Shown here piece after piece: positions 50,501 through 58,021 of a DNA stretch of 64,000 nucleotides (position 1 is the stretch's first letter; every line of letters starts with the position of its first letter). Made by a program: the position numbers and the translations under genes. The notes beneath the pieces are model-generated. The model was not told where the DNA came from, did no database searches, and was given only the letters and a program-made list of their open reading frames with translations. The DNA comes from Alphaproteobacteria bacterium (GTDB lineage: Bacteria > Pseudomonadota > Alphaproteobacteria > Micropepsales > Micropepsaceae): NCBI GenBank assembly GCA_024236055.1, contig JACKLF010000004.1:1-64000 (forward strand), given 5' to 3'.

Positions 50501-50969
50501 GATATTTCAGCGAGCGGCGCAGCGCCGGCCAGCTTGGATCGTCGCGCCCGGCCCAGTTGGTATAAAAGCCGATGGCCAGGCTGCGGCCCTTCTGGGGCTG
50601 CACGATCCGGGGCAGCACATGGCTGGACTGGTCGCGGGCATGGCGGCGGCGGGCGGCATTGTCGGCCCGGCGGTGGCGCGCCTGGGCCGCCAGCCGTTCG
50701 GCCCGGGCCAGAAGGCCGGGCTTTTCGGCATGGCCCACCAGGTTGCGGGCGGTGTCATGGGCCGCCAGCGCCATGGGCCGGCCGGGCAGTTGCAGGCCCG
50801 CCAGCGGCGGCGCCAGGACCAGGCTGGCGGCAAAGCCGGTCAGCAGGACCGCTGTGGCAATGCCCACAATCCAGGCAAGCCAGCGGATACGGGCGGCGCG
50901 GCGCCCGGAGGCATCGAAGAAGATCGGCTGATTGGCCACCCAGGGACCGCGCAAAACACAGCGCTGCAT
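47514..50969 (-). CDS. GH18-like + NodB deacetylase + GT2 synthase fusion
   Basis: A 1151-residue trifunctional membrane protein. Residues about 30-53 form a first membrane helix. Residues about 130-480 are a GH18-type barrel with LQGVMVDFET (catalytic Glu near 246), AYDQND, and YALWKLGGED at the barrel end. Residues about 510-730 are a NodB deacetylase with TFDDGPDP, EIGSHTFTHPNL (HxxxH) and LRPPY. After a further helix (about 745-770) comes a processive GT2 domain with LIPAFNEA, VIDDGSSD, ALDADTQF, AEDQDLT and QRFRW, closing with two or three helices. All three active sites look intact. It resembles PgaB plus PgaC functions in one chain. ATG 50969 is preferred over an upstream TTG. Confidence 0.88.
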   Translation of the reverse strand: MQRCVLRGPWVANQPIFFDASGRRAARIRWLAWIVGIATAVLLTGFAASLVLAPPLAGLQLPGRPMALAAHDTARNLVGHAEKPGLLARAERLAAQARHRRADNAARRRHARDQSSHVLPRIVQPQKGRSLAIGFYTNWAGRDDPSWPALRRSLKYLDWVVPSWLTLTGPDEALKVTLDSKALRYIRTHKPGVAILPMIQNAQNGQWNGPGLAALLADPARRAGLIRSITAFLTQYRLQGVMVDFETVPPGAYADQGLFLKELSAAFAPHGWIIAQAAPFDDAAWPYQAYADIVDYTVLMAYDQNDQSDPPGAIAGQDWFEKTLDTRMKVLDPASTIVALGSYAYDWSGAGPADNTSFAQSMVYARDSGAQIRFDPDSNNPHFAYRDSDGSDHQVWFLDGVTAFNQIHAADPYQPAGYALWKLGGEDPSILPLLGRSYGAPAPASLAHIPTNDDVDFDGEGEVLTVEADPTLGLRKLDIDKATGDIDDERYVDLPTNYVIRRVGAKPKLLALTFDDGPDPEWTPQILAILKAKHVPATFFMIGANMEANPGLVQKVLADGHEIGSHTFTHPNLADTPPAAVRLELNATQRLFEALTGRSLRMLRPPYLADAEPSDAEEIVPVEIAQTLGYVTVGTHVDTLDWQKPGVTTMMKNVLKAVNNPNPDLSGNIILMHDSGGDRAQTVALLPQLIDQMRARGYRFVPVSTLAGFSRDAVMPRLPLTASLYADRLVFLTISWISQILYWCFLGAIVLGVGRLLMLVGLALWNRAHHRAPPPAMEKACGVTVLIPAFNEAKVIVSTIERILASDHAALEVLVIDDGSSDHTAYIARSHFSADPRVSVLSIPNSGKAGALNIGLEAARHDIVVALDADTQFEAATISRLVRWFADPAIGAVAGNAKVGNRVNMITRWQALEYVVAQNLERRALSALDTLTVVPGAVGAWRRDVLKTLGGFPADTLAEDQDLTIAIQTAGYRVVFDSTAVAWTEAPTTVRGLAKQRFRWAYGTLQCLWKYRRITFNPRYGELGMVALPQVWLFQILLTTLAPFADLLLVWQLVGQWIAWSQHGSEFNSGSLVIVAVYYLIFVVVDLLAAAAGFVMEKDEDWSLLGWLVLQRFGYRQIMYYVVVRSLWTAVRGPFVGWGKLERTGTVQARA

Positions 50970-51130
50970 ACAATGGCGCCGATGCGGACAAAAGTGAGAC
51001 TTAAGCAAGACTGGACGGCGGCGGCGCCCGCGTCATGGGGTCGCCGCGGGACTATTGTGGCCCCCGGGGTTGCGGGCGCGCCGACCCTTCATGCTATCAG
51101 GGTTGGGAAGTCTGATTCCGGCGGGGCGAC

Positions 51131-51496
51131 GTGCACGTTTACAATTGTTCGAAGTGTCCAGGTTATTGCTGTTCCTATCCCCTGATCCAGTTGAACAAGC
51201 GGGACGTGGAGCGCCTGGCGCGCCATTTCGGCCTCAGCTTTGAAGCGGCGCGCAAGAAGTTCACCCGCACCGATCCCGAAGCCAAGTATGCGATGCGCCG
51301 CAAGGACGATCCCCATTACGGCCGCATCTGCCAGTTCTTCGACACCGAGGCGCGGCGCTGCACCATCTATACGGCGCGTCCCACCATCTGCCGCGAATAT
51401 CCCGGCTCCAAGAGCTGCGGCTATTACGAATTCCTGCTGGCCGAACGCAATTCGCAGGAAGATCCGGATCACGTCGCCACGACCTGGAACAAATAG
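51131..51496 (+). CDS. YkgJ-family cysteine-cluster protein
   Basis: A 121-residue small protein of the CxxCxxCC zinc/iron-chelating family. The cysteines are NCSKCPGYCC at residues 6-14, then ICQFFD, RRCTIY, PTICREYPGSKSC; nearly the whole family pattern is kept. Members are thought to bind Zn or Fe, but no biochemical role is settled. Translation starts at a GTG after GGCGGGGCGAC. It is followed by a T-rich terminator at 51571 and stands as a single-gene unit, divergent from the GH18-NodB-GT2 gene. Confidence 0.85.
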   Translation: MHVYNCSKCPGYCCSYPLIQLNKRDVERLARHFGLSFEAARKKFTRTDPEAKYAMRRKDDPHYGRICQFFDTEARRCTIYTARPTICREYPGSKSCGYYEFLLAERNSQEDPDHVATTWNK

Positions 51497-51570
51497 CCCG
51501 CCGCTGCCCGCGCCACACGTTCCGCCCTGCTGTTTTGTGACAGCCGAATGGTGCACTGCACCGTCGCAAT

Positions 51571-51595
51571 AGCCTTGGCCCAAAGGCTTTTTTTT
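51571..51595 (+). terminator. intrinsic terminator after ykgJ-like gene
   Basis: AGCCTT (51571-51576), loop GGCCCA, AAGGCT (51583-51588) followed by a run of T to 51595. It isolates the lactate permease gene, whose transcript must start downstream. Confidence 0.75.
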
Positions 51596-51635
51596 GCTCT
51601 AACGGTCGCACAAAAGCAGGGTTGGAGGGGACACT

Positions 51636-51803
51636 GTGGGCATCCGGGGCGCCGCGTTCGGCGCGCCGCCTTCACCCGCAGCAGATTTTCCTGACGCCAA
51701 TCCGATCCTGATGCCACGGCCGCCGCGCGGCTGGCGGCGCGCATTGCGACAAACACGGCCCAAGGCCGGACACGGAGGGGAAATATGTTTCATCAGCTTC
51801 TGA
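51636..51803 (+). CDS. possible leader ORF overlapping permease start
   Basis: A GTG codon (51636) five bases after GGAGGGG opens a 55-codon frame that ends at TGA 51801-51803, 16 bases inside the permease gene. The same GGAGGGG string precedes the permease ATG. The predicted peptide is Pro/Arg-rich (LMPRPPRGWRR) with no family resemblance. It may be a translated leader controlling the permease, or chance; the strong ribosome site is the only direct support. Confidence 0.3.
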   Translation: MGIRGAAFGAPPSPAADFPDANPILMPRPPRGWRRALRQTRPKAGHGGEICFISF

Positions 51804-53395
51804 CGCCGGTGTCGGACAGTTTGACCATGTCCTTCATCGTGGCGGCGCTGCCCATTGCGGTGGTGCTGCTGATGCTGGGCGTGCTCAAGCGCCCGGCCTG
51901 GCAGGCTTCGCTGGCCGGCCTAGCAACGGCGCTGGTGATCGCGCTGGCGGTCTGGCAGTTCCCCGCGGGACTGGCCATCTCCGCTGTCGCCAATGGCGTG
52001 ACCTTCGCCCTGTGGCCGATCATGTGGATCGTGTTCGCGGCCCTGACCCTCTACAATGTCGCGGTCCAGTCGGGCCGGTTCGACGCCTTCCGCCGCTGGG
52101 TCCTGGAGCATCTGCCCAATGACCGGCGCATCGTGCTGATCGTCATCGGCTACGGCTTCGGCTCGCTCTTGGAAGGGGTGACCGGCTTCGGCGCCCCCGT
52201 GGCGATCTGCGCCTCGCTTCTGATCATGCTGGGCTTCGAGGCCACGGACGCGGTGGTCTATGCCCTTCTGTTCAACACCGCCCCGGTCGCCTTCGGCTCG
52301 CTGGGCATTCCGATCACCACCCTGGCCGGCGTCACCGCCCTGCCCGCCGACTCGCTGGGCGCGATGGTGGGCCGCCAGCTTCCCATCTTCGCCTTCCTGC
52401 TGCCCTTCTATGTCATCGCCATGTATGGCGGGATCAAGTCGGTCAAGGCGATCTTCCCGGTGATCCTGGTGGCCGGCGGCACCTTTGCCGGCGTCCAGTT
52501 CATCACCTCCAACTTCGTCAACTACACCCTGACCGACGTGCTGTCGGCGCTGAGCTGCCTGCTGGTGACGGTGCTGTTCCTGCGGGTCTGGAAGCCGGCG
52601 CCCGATGCGCAATACGCCGTCGGCGTGGGTCCGTCGGACGAGATTCACACCGACCACGGCGCCATTCCGTCGTGGCAGGGCTGGCTGCCCTGGCTGATCA
52701 TGTGCGCGGTCGTGATCCTGTGGACCATCTTCAAGGTCGCCGGCATGGGCCAGATGAACGTCGAATGGCCGGGCCTGCACAACCAGGTCTTCATCACCCT
52801 CTACGGCAAGCCCTATGCCGCGATCTGGAGCTTCCAGCCGCTGGCCACCGGCACCGCGGTTCTGGTGACGGCGATCATCACCGCCTTCGCCCTGGGCCAG
52901 GGCGTTGCGGGCCTGCTGAAAGCCGCGGCCCTGGCGGCCAAGCAGATCATGCTGCCGACCCTGACGGTGGTGTGCATCGTCGGCCTGGCCTTCCTGATGA
53001 ACTATTCGGGCATGGCCTATACGCTGGGCCAGGGCGTGGCGGCGGCCGGCGTGCTGTTCCCGCTGCTCTCGGCCTTCCTGGGCTGGCTGGCGGTGTTCCT
53101 GTCGGGCTCGGACTCGTCGGGCAACGCGCTGTTCGGCAACCTGCAGGTCGTGGCGGCCCGCCAGCTGAACTTCGATCCGGTTCTGATGGCGGCCACCAAC
53201 TCGTCGGGCGGCGTGTTCGCCAAGATGATCTCGCCCCAGAACATCGCCACGGGCGTGGCCATCAGCGGGCTGCGCGGGCAGGAGGCCAAGATCTTCTCGC
53301 GCACCTTCATTCACTCCATCCTGCTGACCGTGCTTCTGGGCCTTCTGGTCTTCATGCAGCAGCATGCCTGGAGCTGGATGATCCCGCCCTATTAG
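51785..53395 (+). CDS. LctP-family lactate/glycolate permease
   Basis: A 536-residue inner-membrane permease with about 13 hydrophobic segments. The family signatures are LYNVAVQSGRFDAFRRWV, GYGFGSLLEGVTGFGAPVAI, VYALLFNTAPVAFGSLGIPI, and near the C-terminus FLGWLAVFLSGSDSSGNALF and SPQNIATGVA. LctP members import L- or D-lactate and glycolate by proton symport (LldP, GlcA). The next gene is malate synthase G, which consumes glyoxylate, so glycolate is an attractive substrate; a terminator between the two means separate transcription. Ribosome site GGAGGGG is seven bases before ATG. Confidence 0.93.
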   Translation: MFHQLLTPVSDSLTMSFIVAALPIAVVLLMLGVLKRPAWQASLAGLATALVIALAVWQFPAGLAISAVANGVTFALWPIMWIVFAALTLYNVAVQSGRFDAFRRWVLEHLPNDRRIVLIVIGYGFGSLLEGVTGFGAPVAICASLLIMLGFEATDAVVYALLFNTAPVAFGSLGIPITTLAGVTALPADSLGAMVGRQLPIFAFLLPFYVIAMYGGIKSVKAIFPVILVAGGTFAGVQFITSNFVNYTLTDVLSALSCLLVTVLFLRVWKPAPDAQYAVGVGPSDEIHTDHGAIPSWQGWLPWLIMCAVVILWTIFKVAGMGQMNVEWPGLHNQVFITLYGKPYAAIWSFQPLATGTAVLVTAIITAFALGQGVAGLLKAAALAAKQIMLPTLTVVCIVGLAFLMNYSGMAYTLGQGVAAAGVLFPLLSAFLGWLAVFLSGSDSSGNALFGNLQVVAARQLNFDPVLMAATNSSGGVFAKMISPQNIATGVAISGLRGQEAKIFSRTFIHSILLTVLLGLLVFMQQHAWSWMIPPY

Positions 53396-53418
53396 GGCAG
53401 GCACCCATTCGCACAGCG

Positions 53419-53448
53419 AAAGGCCGGGCCGCGAGGTCCGGCCTTTTC
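53419..53448 (+). terminator. intrinsic terminator after permease gene
   Basis: AAGGCCGG (53420-53427) pairs with CCGGCCTT (53438-53445), extended inward by GCC/GGT, with TTTTCGTTT after it; it begins about 25 bases after the permease stop. Confidence 0.85.
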
Positions 53449-53502
53449 GTTTGCGGCCTGCGGCTTTAGGGTTCGCCCGCACAATATCGAAAGAGGCAGA
53501 TC

Positions 53503-55626
53503 ATGGCGCAGCGCATCGAGGAACAGGGATTGAAAGTCGCGCCCGCGCTGCATGCCTTCATCACCAGGGAGGCGCTTCCGGGCTCCGGCGTGGACCCGCA
53601 AGCCTTCTGGAAGGGCTTTGCCGCCCTGGCCAACGGCCTGATGCCGCAGAACCGCACCCTTCTGGCGACACGCGACCGCATCCAGAGCGCCATCGACGGC
53701 TGGCACAAGGCCCATCCCGCAAAGCCCATCGATGCGCCCGCCTATACCGCCTTCCTCAAAGAGATCGGCTATCTGGTGCCCGAAGGCCCCGATTTTGAAA
53801 TCGGCACGCAAAAGGTCGATCCGGAAATCGCCACCATCGCCGGGCCCCAGCTTGTGGTGCCGCTGACCAATGCGCGCTTTGCCCTGAACGCGGTCAATGC
53901 GCGCTGGGGCAGCCTGTATGACGCGCTCTACGGTACCGACGCCATCGACCAGACCGGCGATCTGGCGCCCGGCAAAAGCTACAACCCCAAACGCGGCGAG
54001 AAAGTCATCGCCTTCGCCCGCGCCGCGCTGGATGTCGCCGCCCCGCTGGCATCGGGAAGCTGGGCTGACCCGGACGGCTTTGCCATCAAGGATGGCGCGC
54101 TCGTTCCGGCGCTGAAAAACCCGGCGCAGCTGAAAGGCTGGCAGGGCGATGCGGGCACCCCTTCGCTGATCCTGCTGGAACAGAACGGGCTGCACATCGA
54201 AATCCATGTCGACCGCACCACGCCCATCGGCAAGACCGACAGGGCAGGCATCAGCGACGTGGTGCTGGAATCGGCCGTCACCACCATCATGGACTGCGAG
54301 GATTCGGTCGCGGTGGTCGATGCCGAGGACAAGGCCCATGCCTATCGCAACTGGATGGGGCTGATGACCGGCACACTGTCGGCCAGCTTCGAGAAGGGCG
54401 GCAGGACCATCGAGCGGCGCGCCAATCCCGACCGGCAATACACCACGGCTTCGGGCACCCTGACCCTGCCCGGCCGCAGCCTGCTGTTCATCCGCAATGT
54501 CGGCCACCTGATGACATCCGATGCCATCCTGCTGCCGGACGGAAGCGAGATCGGCGAAGGCCTGATGGATGCGGTGGTCACCAGCCTGGTGGCGATGAAG
54601 GACAAGGGCCGCAACAGCCGCAAGGGCAGCATCTATATCGTCAAGCCCAAGATGCACGGCCCCGCCGAGGTCGCCTTCACCGACGCGCTGTTCAATGGCG
54701 TCGAAGACCTCCTGGGCCTGCCGCGCCACACCATCAAGATGGGCGTGATGGACGAGGAACGGCGCACCACCGTCAACCTGAAGGAATGCATTCGCGCCGC
54801 CAAGGACCGCATCGTCTTCATCAACACCGGCTTTTTGGACCGCACGGGCGACGAGATGCACACGTCGATGCATGCCGGGGCGATGGTGCGCAAGGGCGAC
54901 ATGAAATCGGCCAAGTGGCTGGCGGCCTATGAGGACCAGAATGTCGATATCGGCCTGGCCTGCGGCTTCCAGGGCAAGGCCCAGATCGGCAAGGGCATGT
55001 GGGCGATGCCCGACCGCATGGCCGACATGCTGAAGGCCAAGATCGGCCACCCGATGGCGGGGGCAAGCTGCGCCTGGGTGCCCTCGCCCACCGCCGCGAC
55101 GCTGCACGCATTGCACTATCACCAGGTCAGCGTGAAGGCGCGGCAGGACGAACTGAAATCGCGCCCGCGCGCCAGCCTGGCCGACATCCTGACCATTCCG
55201 CTGGCCGACCGCCCCAACTGGTCGCCCGATGAGGTGCAGCAGGAACTGGACAACAACGCCCAGGGCATTCTGGGCTATGTCGTGCGCTGGGTGGACCAGG
55301 GCGTGGGCTGTTCCAAGGTGCCCGACATTCACGATGTTGGGTTGATGGAAGACCGCGCCACGCTGCGCATCTCCAGCCAGCACATGGCCAACTGGCTGCT
55401 GCATGGCATCGCCACCGGCGATCAGGTGATGGACACATTCAGGCGCATGGCCGCGGTGGTCGATGGACAGAATGCCGGCGATCCGCTTTACCAGCCCATG
55501 GCGCCGGGCTTTGACGGCATCGCCTTCCAGGCGGCCTGCAACCTGGTGTTCAAGGGCAAGGAGCAGCCGTCCGGCTATACCGAGCCCTTGCTCCATGCCG
55601 CGCGCCGCGCCCTGAAAGGCGAATAA
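53503..55626 (+). CDS. glcB: malate synthase G
   Basis: A 707-residue enzyme condensing glyoxylate with acetyl-CoA to malate. The length and N-terminal domain ([20 protein letters not shown]...) are those of the monomeric G isoform, not A. Landmarks are [35 protein letters not shown] (metal-binding acidic region), [39 protein letters not shown] (catalytic-site segment), and [18 protein letters not shown]. It serves the glyoxylate shunt or glycolate use. A gamma-glutamylcyclotransferase-like gene starts nine bases downstream and is probably co-transcribed. Confidence 0.96.
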   Translation: MAQRIEEQGLKVAPALHAFITREALPGSGVDPQAFWKGFAALANGLMPQNRTLLATRDRIQSAIDGWHKAHPAKPIDAPAYTAFLKEIGYLVPEGPDFEIGTQKVDPEIATIAGPQLVVPLTNARFALNAVNARWGSLYDALYGTDAIDQTGDLAPGKSYNPKRGEKVIAFARAALDVAAPLASGSWADPDGFAIKDGALVPALKNPAQLKGWQGDAGTPSLILLEQNGLHIEIHVDRTTPIGKTDRAGISDVVLESAVTTIMDCEDSVAVVDAEDKAHAYRNWMGLMTGTLSASFEKGGRTIERRANPDRQYTTASGTLTLPGRSLLFIRNVGHLMTSDAILLPDGSEIGEGLMDAVVTSLVAMKDKGRNSRKGSIYIVKPKMHGPAEVAFTDALFNGVEDLLGLPRHTIKMGVMDEERRTTVNLKECIRAAKDRIVFINTGFLDRTGDEMHTSMHAGAMVRKGDMKSAKWLAAYEDQNVDIGLACGFQGKAQIGKGMWAMPDRMADMLKAKIGHPMAGASCAWVPSPTAATLHALHYHQVSVKARQDELKSRPRASLADILTIPLADRPNWSPDEVQQELDNNAQGILGYVVRWVDQGVGCSKVPDIHDVGLMEDRATLRISSQHMANWLLHGIATGDQVMDTFRRMAAVVDGQNAGDPLYQPMAPGFDGIAFQAACNLVFKGKEQPSGYTEPLLHAARRALKGE

Positions 55627-55635
55627 GCAGGGCGA

Positions 55636-55986
55636 ATGAGCGAGCTTGAATCCCGGCTGGCGGTCTATGGCACGCTGGCGCCCGGCCGTTCCAACGCCCA
55701 TATCCTGGCGCCGCTGAAAGGCACATGGCGGGCGGGCACGGTGCGCGGGCGCCTGCACCCGGAAGGCTGGGGCATGACCGAAGGCTATCCGGCCATCATC
55801 CTGGACGATGCGGGCGATGACGTTGCGGTGCAGCTTTTTGAATCCGCCGATCTTCCCGCGCACTGGCCGCGGATCGACGATTTCGAGGGCGATGGCTATC
55901 GGCGCGTGCCGGTGGCGGTGACCGTTTCGGGCGAAACGCTCACCGCCTATATCTATGCGCTGGCCACTGAGAGGCCGGCCTCTTAA
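55636..55986 (+). CDS. gamma-glutamylcyclotransferase-fold protein
   Basis: A 116-residue AIG2/GGCT-like protein. The glycine loop LAVYGTLAPGRSN is at residues 8-20; GYPAIILDD and the conserved acidic DDFEGDGYRRV, with the catalytic-type Glu, follow. Proteins of this fold cyclise gamma-glutamyl amines or act on gamma-glutamyl-amino acids; the actual substrate is unknown. It overlaps, on the opposite strand, the stop codon of the leuB-tail remnant by three bases. Confidence 0.85.
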   Translation: MSELESRLAVYGTLAPGRSNAHILAPLKGTWRAGTVRGRLHPEGWGMTEGYPAIILDDAGDDVAVQLFESADLPAHWPRIDDFEGDGYRRVPVAVTVSGETLTAYIYALATERPAS

Positions 55987-56072
55987 ACGCTCTTGTTCAG
56001 CGCCTTCAGGATCGCATCCGTCATGGCGGTGGTACCGACCTTGGTCATGCCCGGCTGCATGATGTCGCCGGG
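55983..56072 (-). pseudogene. duplicated 3' end of leuB
   Basis: This 90-base stretch codes [28 protein letters not shown] and stop, the same as the end of intact leuB (which ends [11 protein letters not shown]) but with many synonymous differences. No upstream LeuB coding remains. Intact leuB ends 89 bases further right. It looks like the tail of a diverged leuB copy left by recombination or partial duplication. Confidence 0.85.
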
Positions 56073-56075
56073 TGA

Positions 56076-56116
56076 GGCCGGAATAGTGAAAGGTCCAGTG
56101 GACCTTTCACCCGGCC
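56076..56116. repeat. palindromic hairpin between the two leuB tails
   Basis: GTGAAAGGTCC (56086-56096), loop AGT, GGACCTTTCAC (56100-56110), a perfect 11-bp stem, extended by GGCCGG (56076-56081) with CCGGCC (56111-56116) across an AATA bulge. It may be a terminator or a mobile palindrome. Confidence 0.7.
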
Positions 56117-56161
56117 GAACGCCGTAGCGGCGCGCGCCCAAGCGCGGCGCGAGGCACGGAC

Positions 56162-57265
56162 TTATTTGGACTTGTCCAAGGACTTGAGAATCGCGTCGGT
56201 CATGGCAGTGGTGCCCACCTTGGTCATGCCCGGCTGCATGATGTCGCCGGTGCGATAGCCTTCGGCCAGCACGCTGTCGACCGCCTTTTCCAGCTTGGTC
56301 GCCTCGTCCTTCAGGCCGAACGAATAGCGCAGGCACATGGCGAAGGACAGGATGGAGGCGATGGGATTGGCCAGGCCCTGGCCGGCAATGTCCGGCGCGC
56401 TGCCATGGATCGGCTCGTACAGCGCCGACGGCAGGCCATTCTCCTTCTTGTCGCCCAGCGAGGCCGACGGCAGCATGCCGATCGAGCCGGTCAGCTGCGC
56501 CGCCTCGTCCGACAGCACGTCGCCGAACAGGTTGTCGGTCACCAGCACGTCGAACTGCTTGGGATTGCGCACAAGCTGCATCGCGGCGTTGTCGGCCAGG
56601 ATGTGGTGCAGCTCGACATCGGCATATTCGCGCTTGTGCAGGTCGGTGACGACTTCCTTCCACAGCACGCCGGTGACCATCACGTTGGATTTTTCGGCGC
56701 TGTGCACCTTGTTGCCGCGCAGGCGCGCCATTTCGAAGGCGACGCGGCAGACCCGCTCGATCTCGCTGGTGGTATAGACGCCGGTATCGACAGCGCGCTT
56801 CTGGCCGTCTTCCAGGGTGGTGGTTTCCTTGGGCAGGCCGAAATAAACGCCGCCCATCAGCTCGCGCACGATCAGGATGTCTAGACCCGAAACGATTTCC
56901 GGCTTCAGGGTCGAGGCATCCTTCAGCGCATCGAAGCACAGCGCGGGCCTGAGGTTGGCATAGACGCCCATGTCCTTGCGCACGCGCAAAAGCCCGCGCT
57001 CGGCGCGCTTCTCGAACGGCAGTCCATCCCACTTGGGTCCGCCGACCGAACCCATCAGCACCGCATCGGCAGCGACCGCCTTCACGAAGGTCTCATCCGG
57101 ATCGGGGCGGCCAACCGCGTCGATCGCCGCGCCGCCCAGCAGGGCCTCCTCGGTCTGATAGGGCAGGCCCTTCTGGCCATACCAGCCGACCACGCGCATG
57201 GTCGCGTCCAGCACTTCGGGACCGATACCGTCACCCGGCAACAGGAGGAGCTTGTATTCGTTCAT
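56162..57265 (-). CDS. leuB: 3-isopropylmalate dehydrogenase
   Basis: A 367-residue NAD-dependent oxidative decarboxylase of leucine synthesis. Landmarks are [12 protein letters not shown] near the start, [21 protein letters not shown] (the Arg and Tyr of the active-site loop), [20 protein letters not shown] (Asp metal ligands), and [18 protein letters not shown]. It follows leuD with a 34-base gap on the same strand. leuC is not adjacent. A second diverged copy of its last 28 codons lies just downstream. Confidence 0.96.
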   Translation of the reverse strand: MNEYKLLLLPGDGIGPEVLDATMRVVGWYGQKGLPYQTEEALLGGAAIDAVGRPDPDETFVKAVAADAVLMGSVGGPKWDGLPFEKRAERGLLRVRKDMGVYANLRPALCFDALKDASTLKPEIVSGLDILIVRELMGGVYFGLPKETTTLEDGQKRAVDTGVYTTSEIERVCRVAFEMARLRGNKVHSAEKSNVMVTGVLWKEVVTDLHKREYADVELHHILADNAAMQLVRNPKQFDVLVTDNLFGDVLSDEAAQLTGSIGMLPSASLGDKKENGLPSALYEPIHGSAPDIAGQGLANPIASILSFAMCLRYSFGLKDEATKLEKAVDSVLAEGYRTGDIMQPGMTKVGTTAMTDAILKSLDKSK

Positions 57266-57299
57266 TGGGAAAATCCGTCTTTGGGCAGTGTGTCGGCGA

Positions 57300-57905
57300 T
57301 CAGAGCCAGGGCTGCTGGGCCGTATGCGTCTTTTCGTAAGACGCGATCTTGTCCTCGGTGCGCATGGTCAGGCCGATATCGTCCCAGCCGTTCAGCAGGC
57401 ACTGCTTCTTGAAGGCGTCGACCTCGAACTTGATCGTGCCGCCGTCGGGGCCTTTGATCTCCTGCGCTTCCAGGTCGATGGTGATCACGGCATTGGCGCC
57501 GCGCTCGGCATCGTCCATCAGCTTGTCGACATCCGACTGGGGCAGCTTGATCGGCAGGATGCCGTTCTTGAAGCAGTTGCCATAGAAGATGTCGGCGAAG
57601 CTGGGCGCGATCACCGCGCGGATGCCGAAATCCAGCAGCGCCCAGGGGGCATGCTCGCGGCTGGAGCCGCAGCCGAAATTGTCGCCCGCCACCAGGATCT
57701 GCGCCTTGCGATAGGCCGGCTTGTTCAGCACGAAATCCGGCTTCTCGCTGCCGTCGGCATTGTGGCGCAGCTCGTCGAACAGCGCCTTGCCCAGCCCGGT
57801 GCGCTGGATGGTCTTCAGATACTGTTTGGGGATGATCATGTCGGTGTCGACATTGATCATGTTCAGCGGGGCCGCGACCCCTTCGAGCTTTTTGAATGGT
57901 TCCAT
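57300..57905 (-). CDS. leuD: 3-isopropylmalate dehydratase small subunit
   Basis: A 201-residue swivelling-domain subunit that, with LeuC, isomerises 2- to 3-isopropylmalate. It begins [26 protein letters not shown] sequence with the family's [10 protein letters not shown]; the key segment is [17 protein letters not shown], followed by [15 protein letters not shown]. The ATG at 57905 is preferred over an in-frame start 66 bases upstream because homologues begin here. It forms the first gene of a leuD-leuB unit; LeuC must be coded elsewhere. Confidence 0.95.
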   Translation of the reverse strand: MEPFKKLEGVAAPLNMINVDTDMIIPKQYLKTIQRTGLGKALFDELRHNADGSEKPDFVLNKPAYRKAQILVAGDNFGCGSSREHAPWALLDFGIRAVIAPSFADIFYGNCFKNGILPIKLPQSDVDKLMDDAERGANAVITIDLEAQEIKGPDGGTIKFEVDAFKKQCLLNGWDDIGLTMRTEDKIASYEKTHTAQQPWL

Positions 57906-57973
57906 GGCGGGCCGGACCATAGTCCATTCCGCGCAAAAGAAAATAGCTGATTTGCCGCGGAAAACCGCCATTT

Positions 57974-58012
57974 CCGGCCGTCCCGGACCCCGGATCGGGG
58001 CGGGACGGCCGG
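57974..58012. terminator. long GC hairpin between MFS and leuD genes
   Basis: CCGGCCGTCCCG (57974-57985) pairs perfectly with CGGGACGGCCGG (58001-58012), with CCCCG/CGGGG as an inner stem. It sits 10 bases after the MFS stop. No T-run follows on the minus strand, so a classical intrinsic terminator is not proven. Confidence 0.55.
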
Positions 58013-58021
58013 ATCAGGCGA

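Noticed and set aside
47781..51185. Open frame of about 1134 codons antisense to the GH18-NodB-GT2 gene
   Set aside because: His/Arg/Gln-rich shadow without motifs; the sense protein has three complete active sites.
56073..57032. Open frame in a second phase of leuB that ends in the duplicated leuB tail
   Set aside because: Only the last 28 or so codons resemble LeuB; the rest is an out-of-phase shadow. Recorded as a tail remnant, not a gene.
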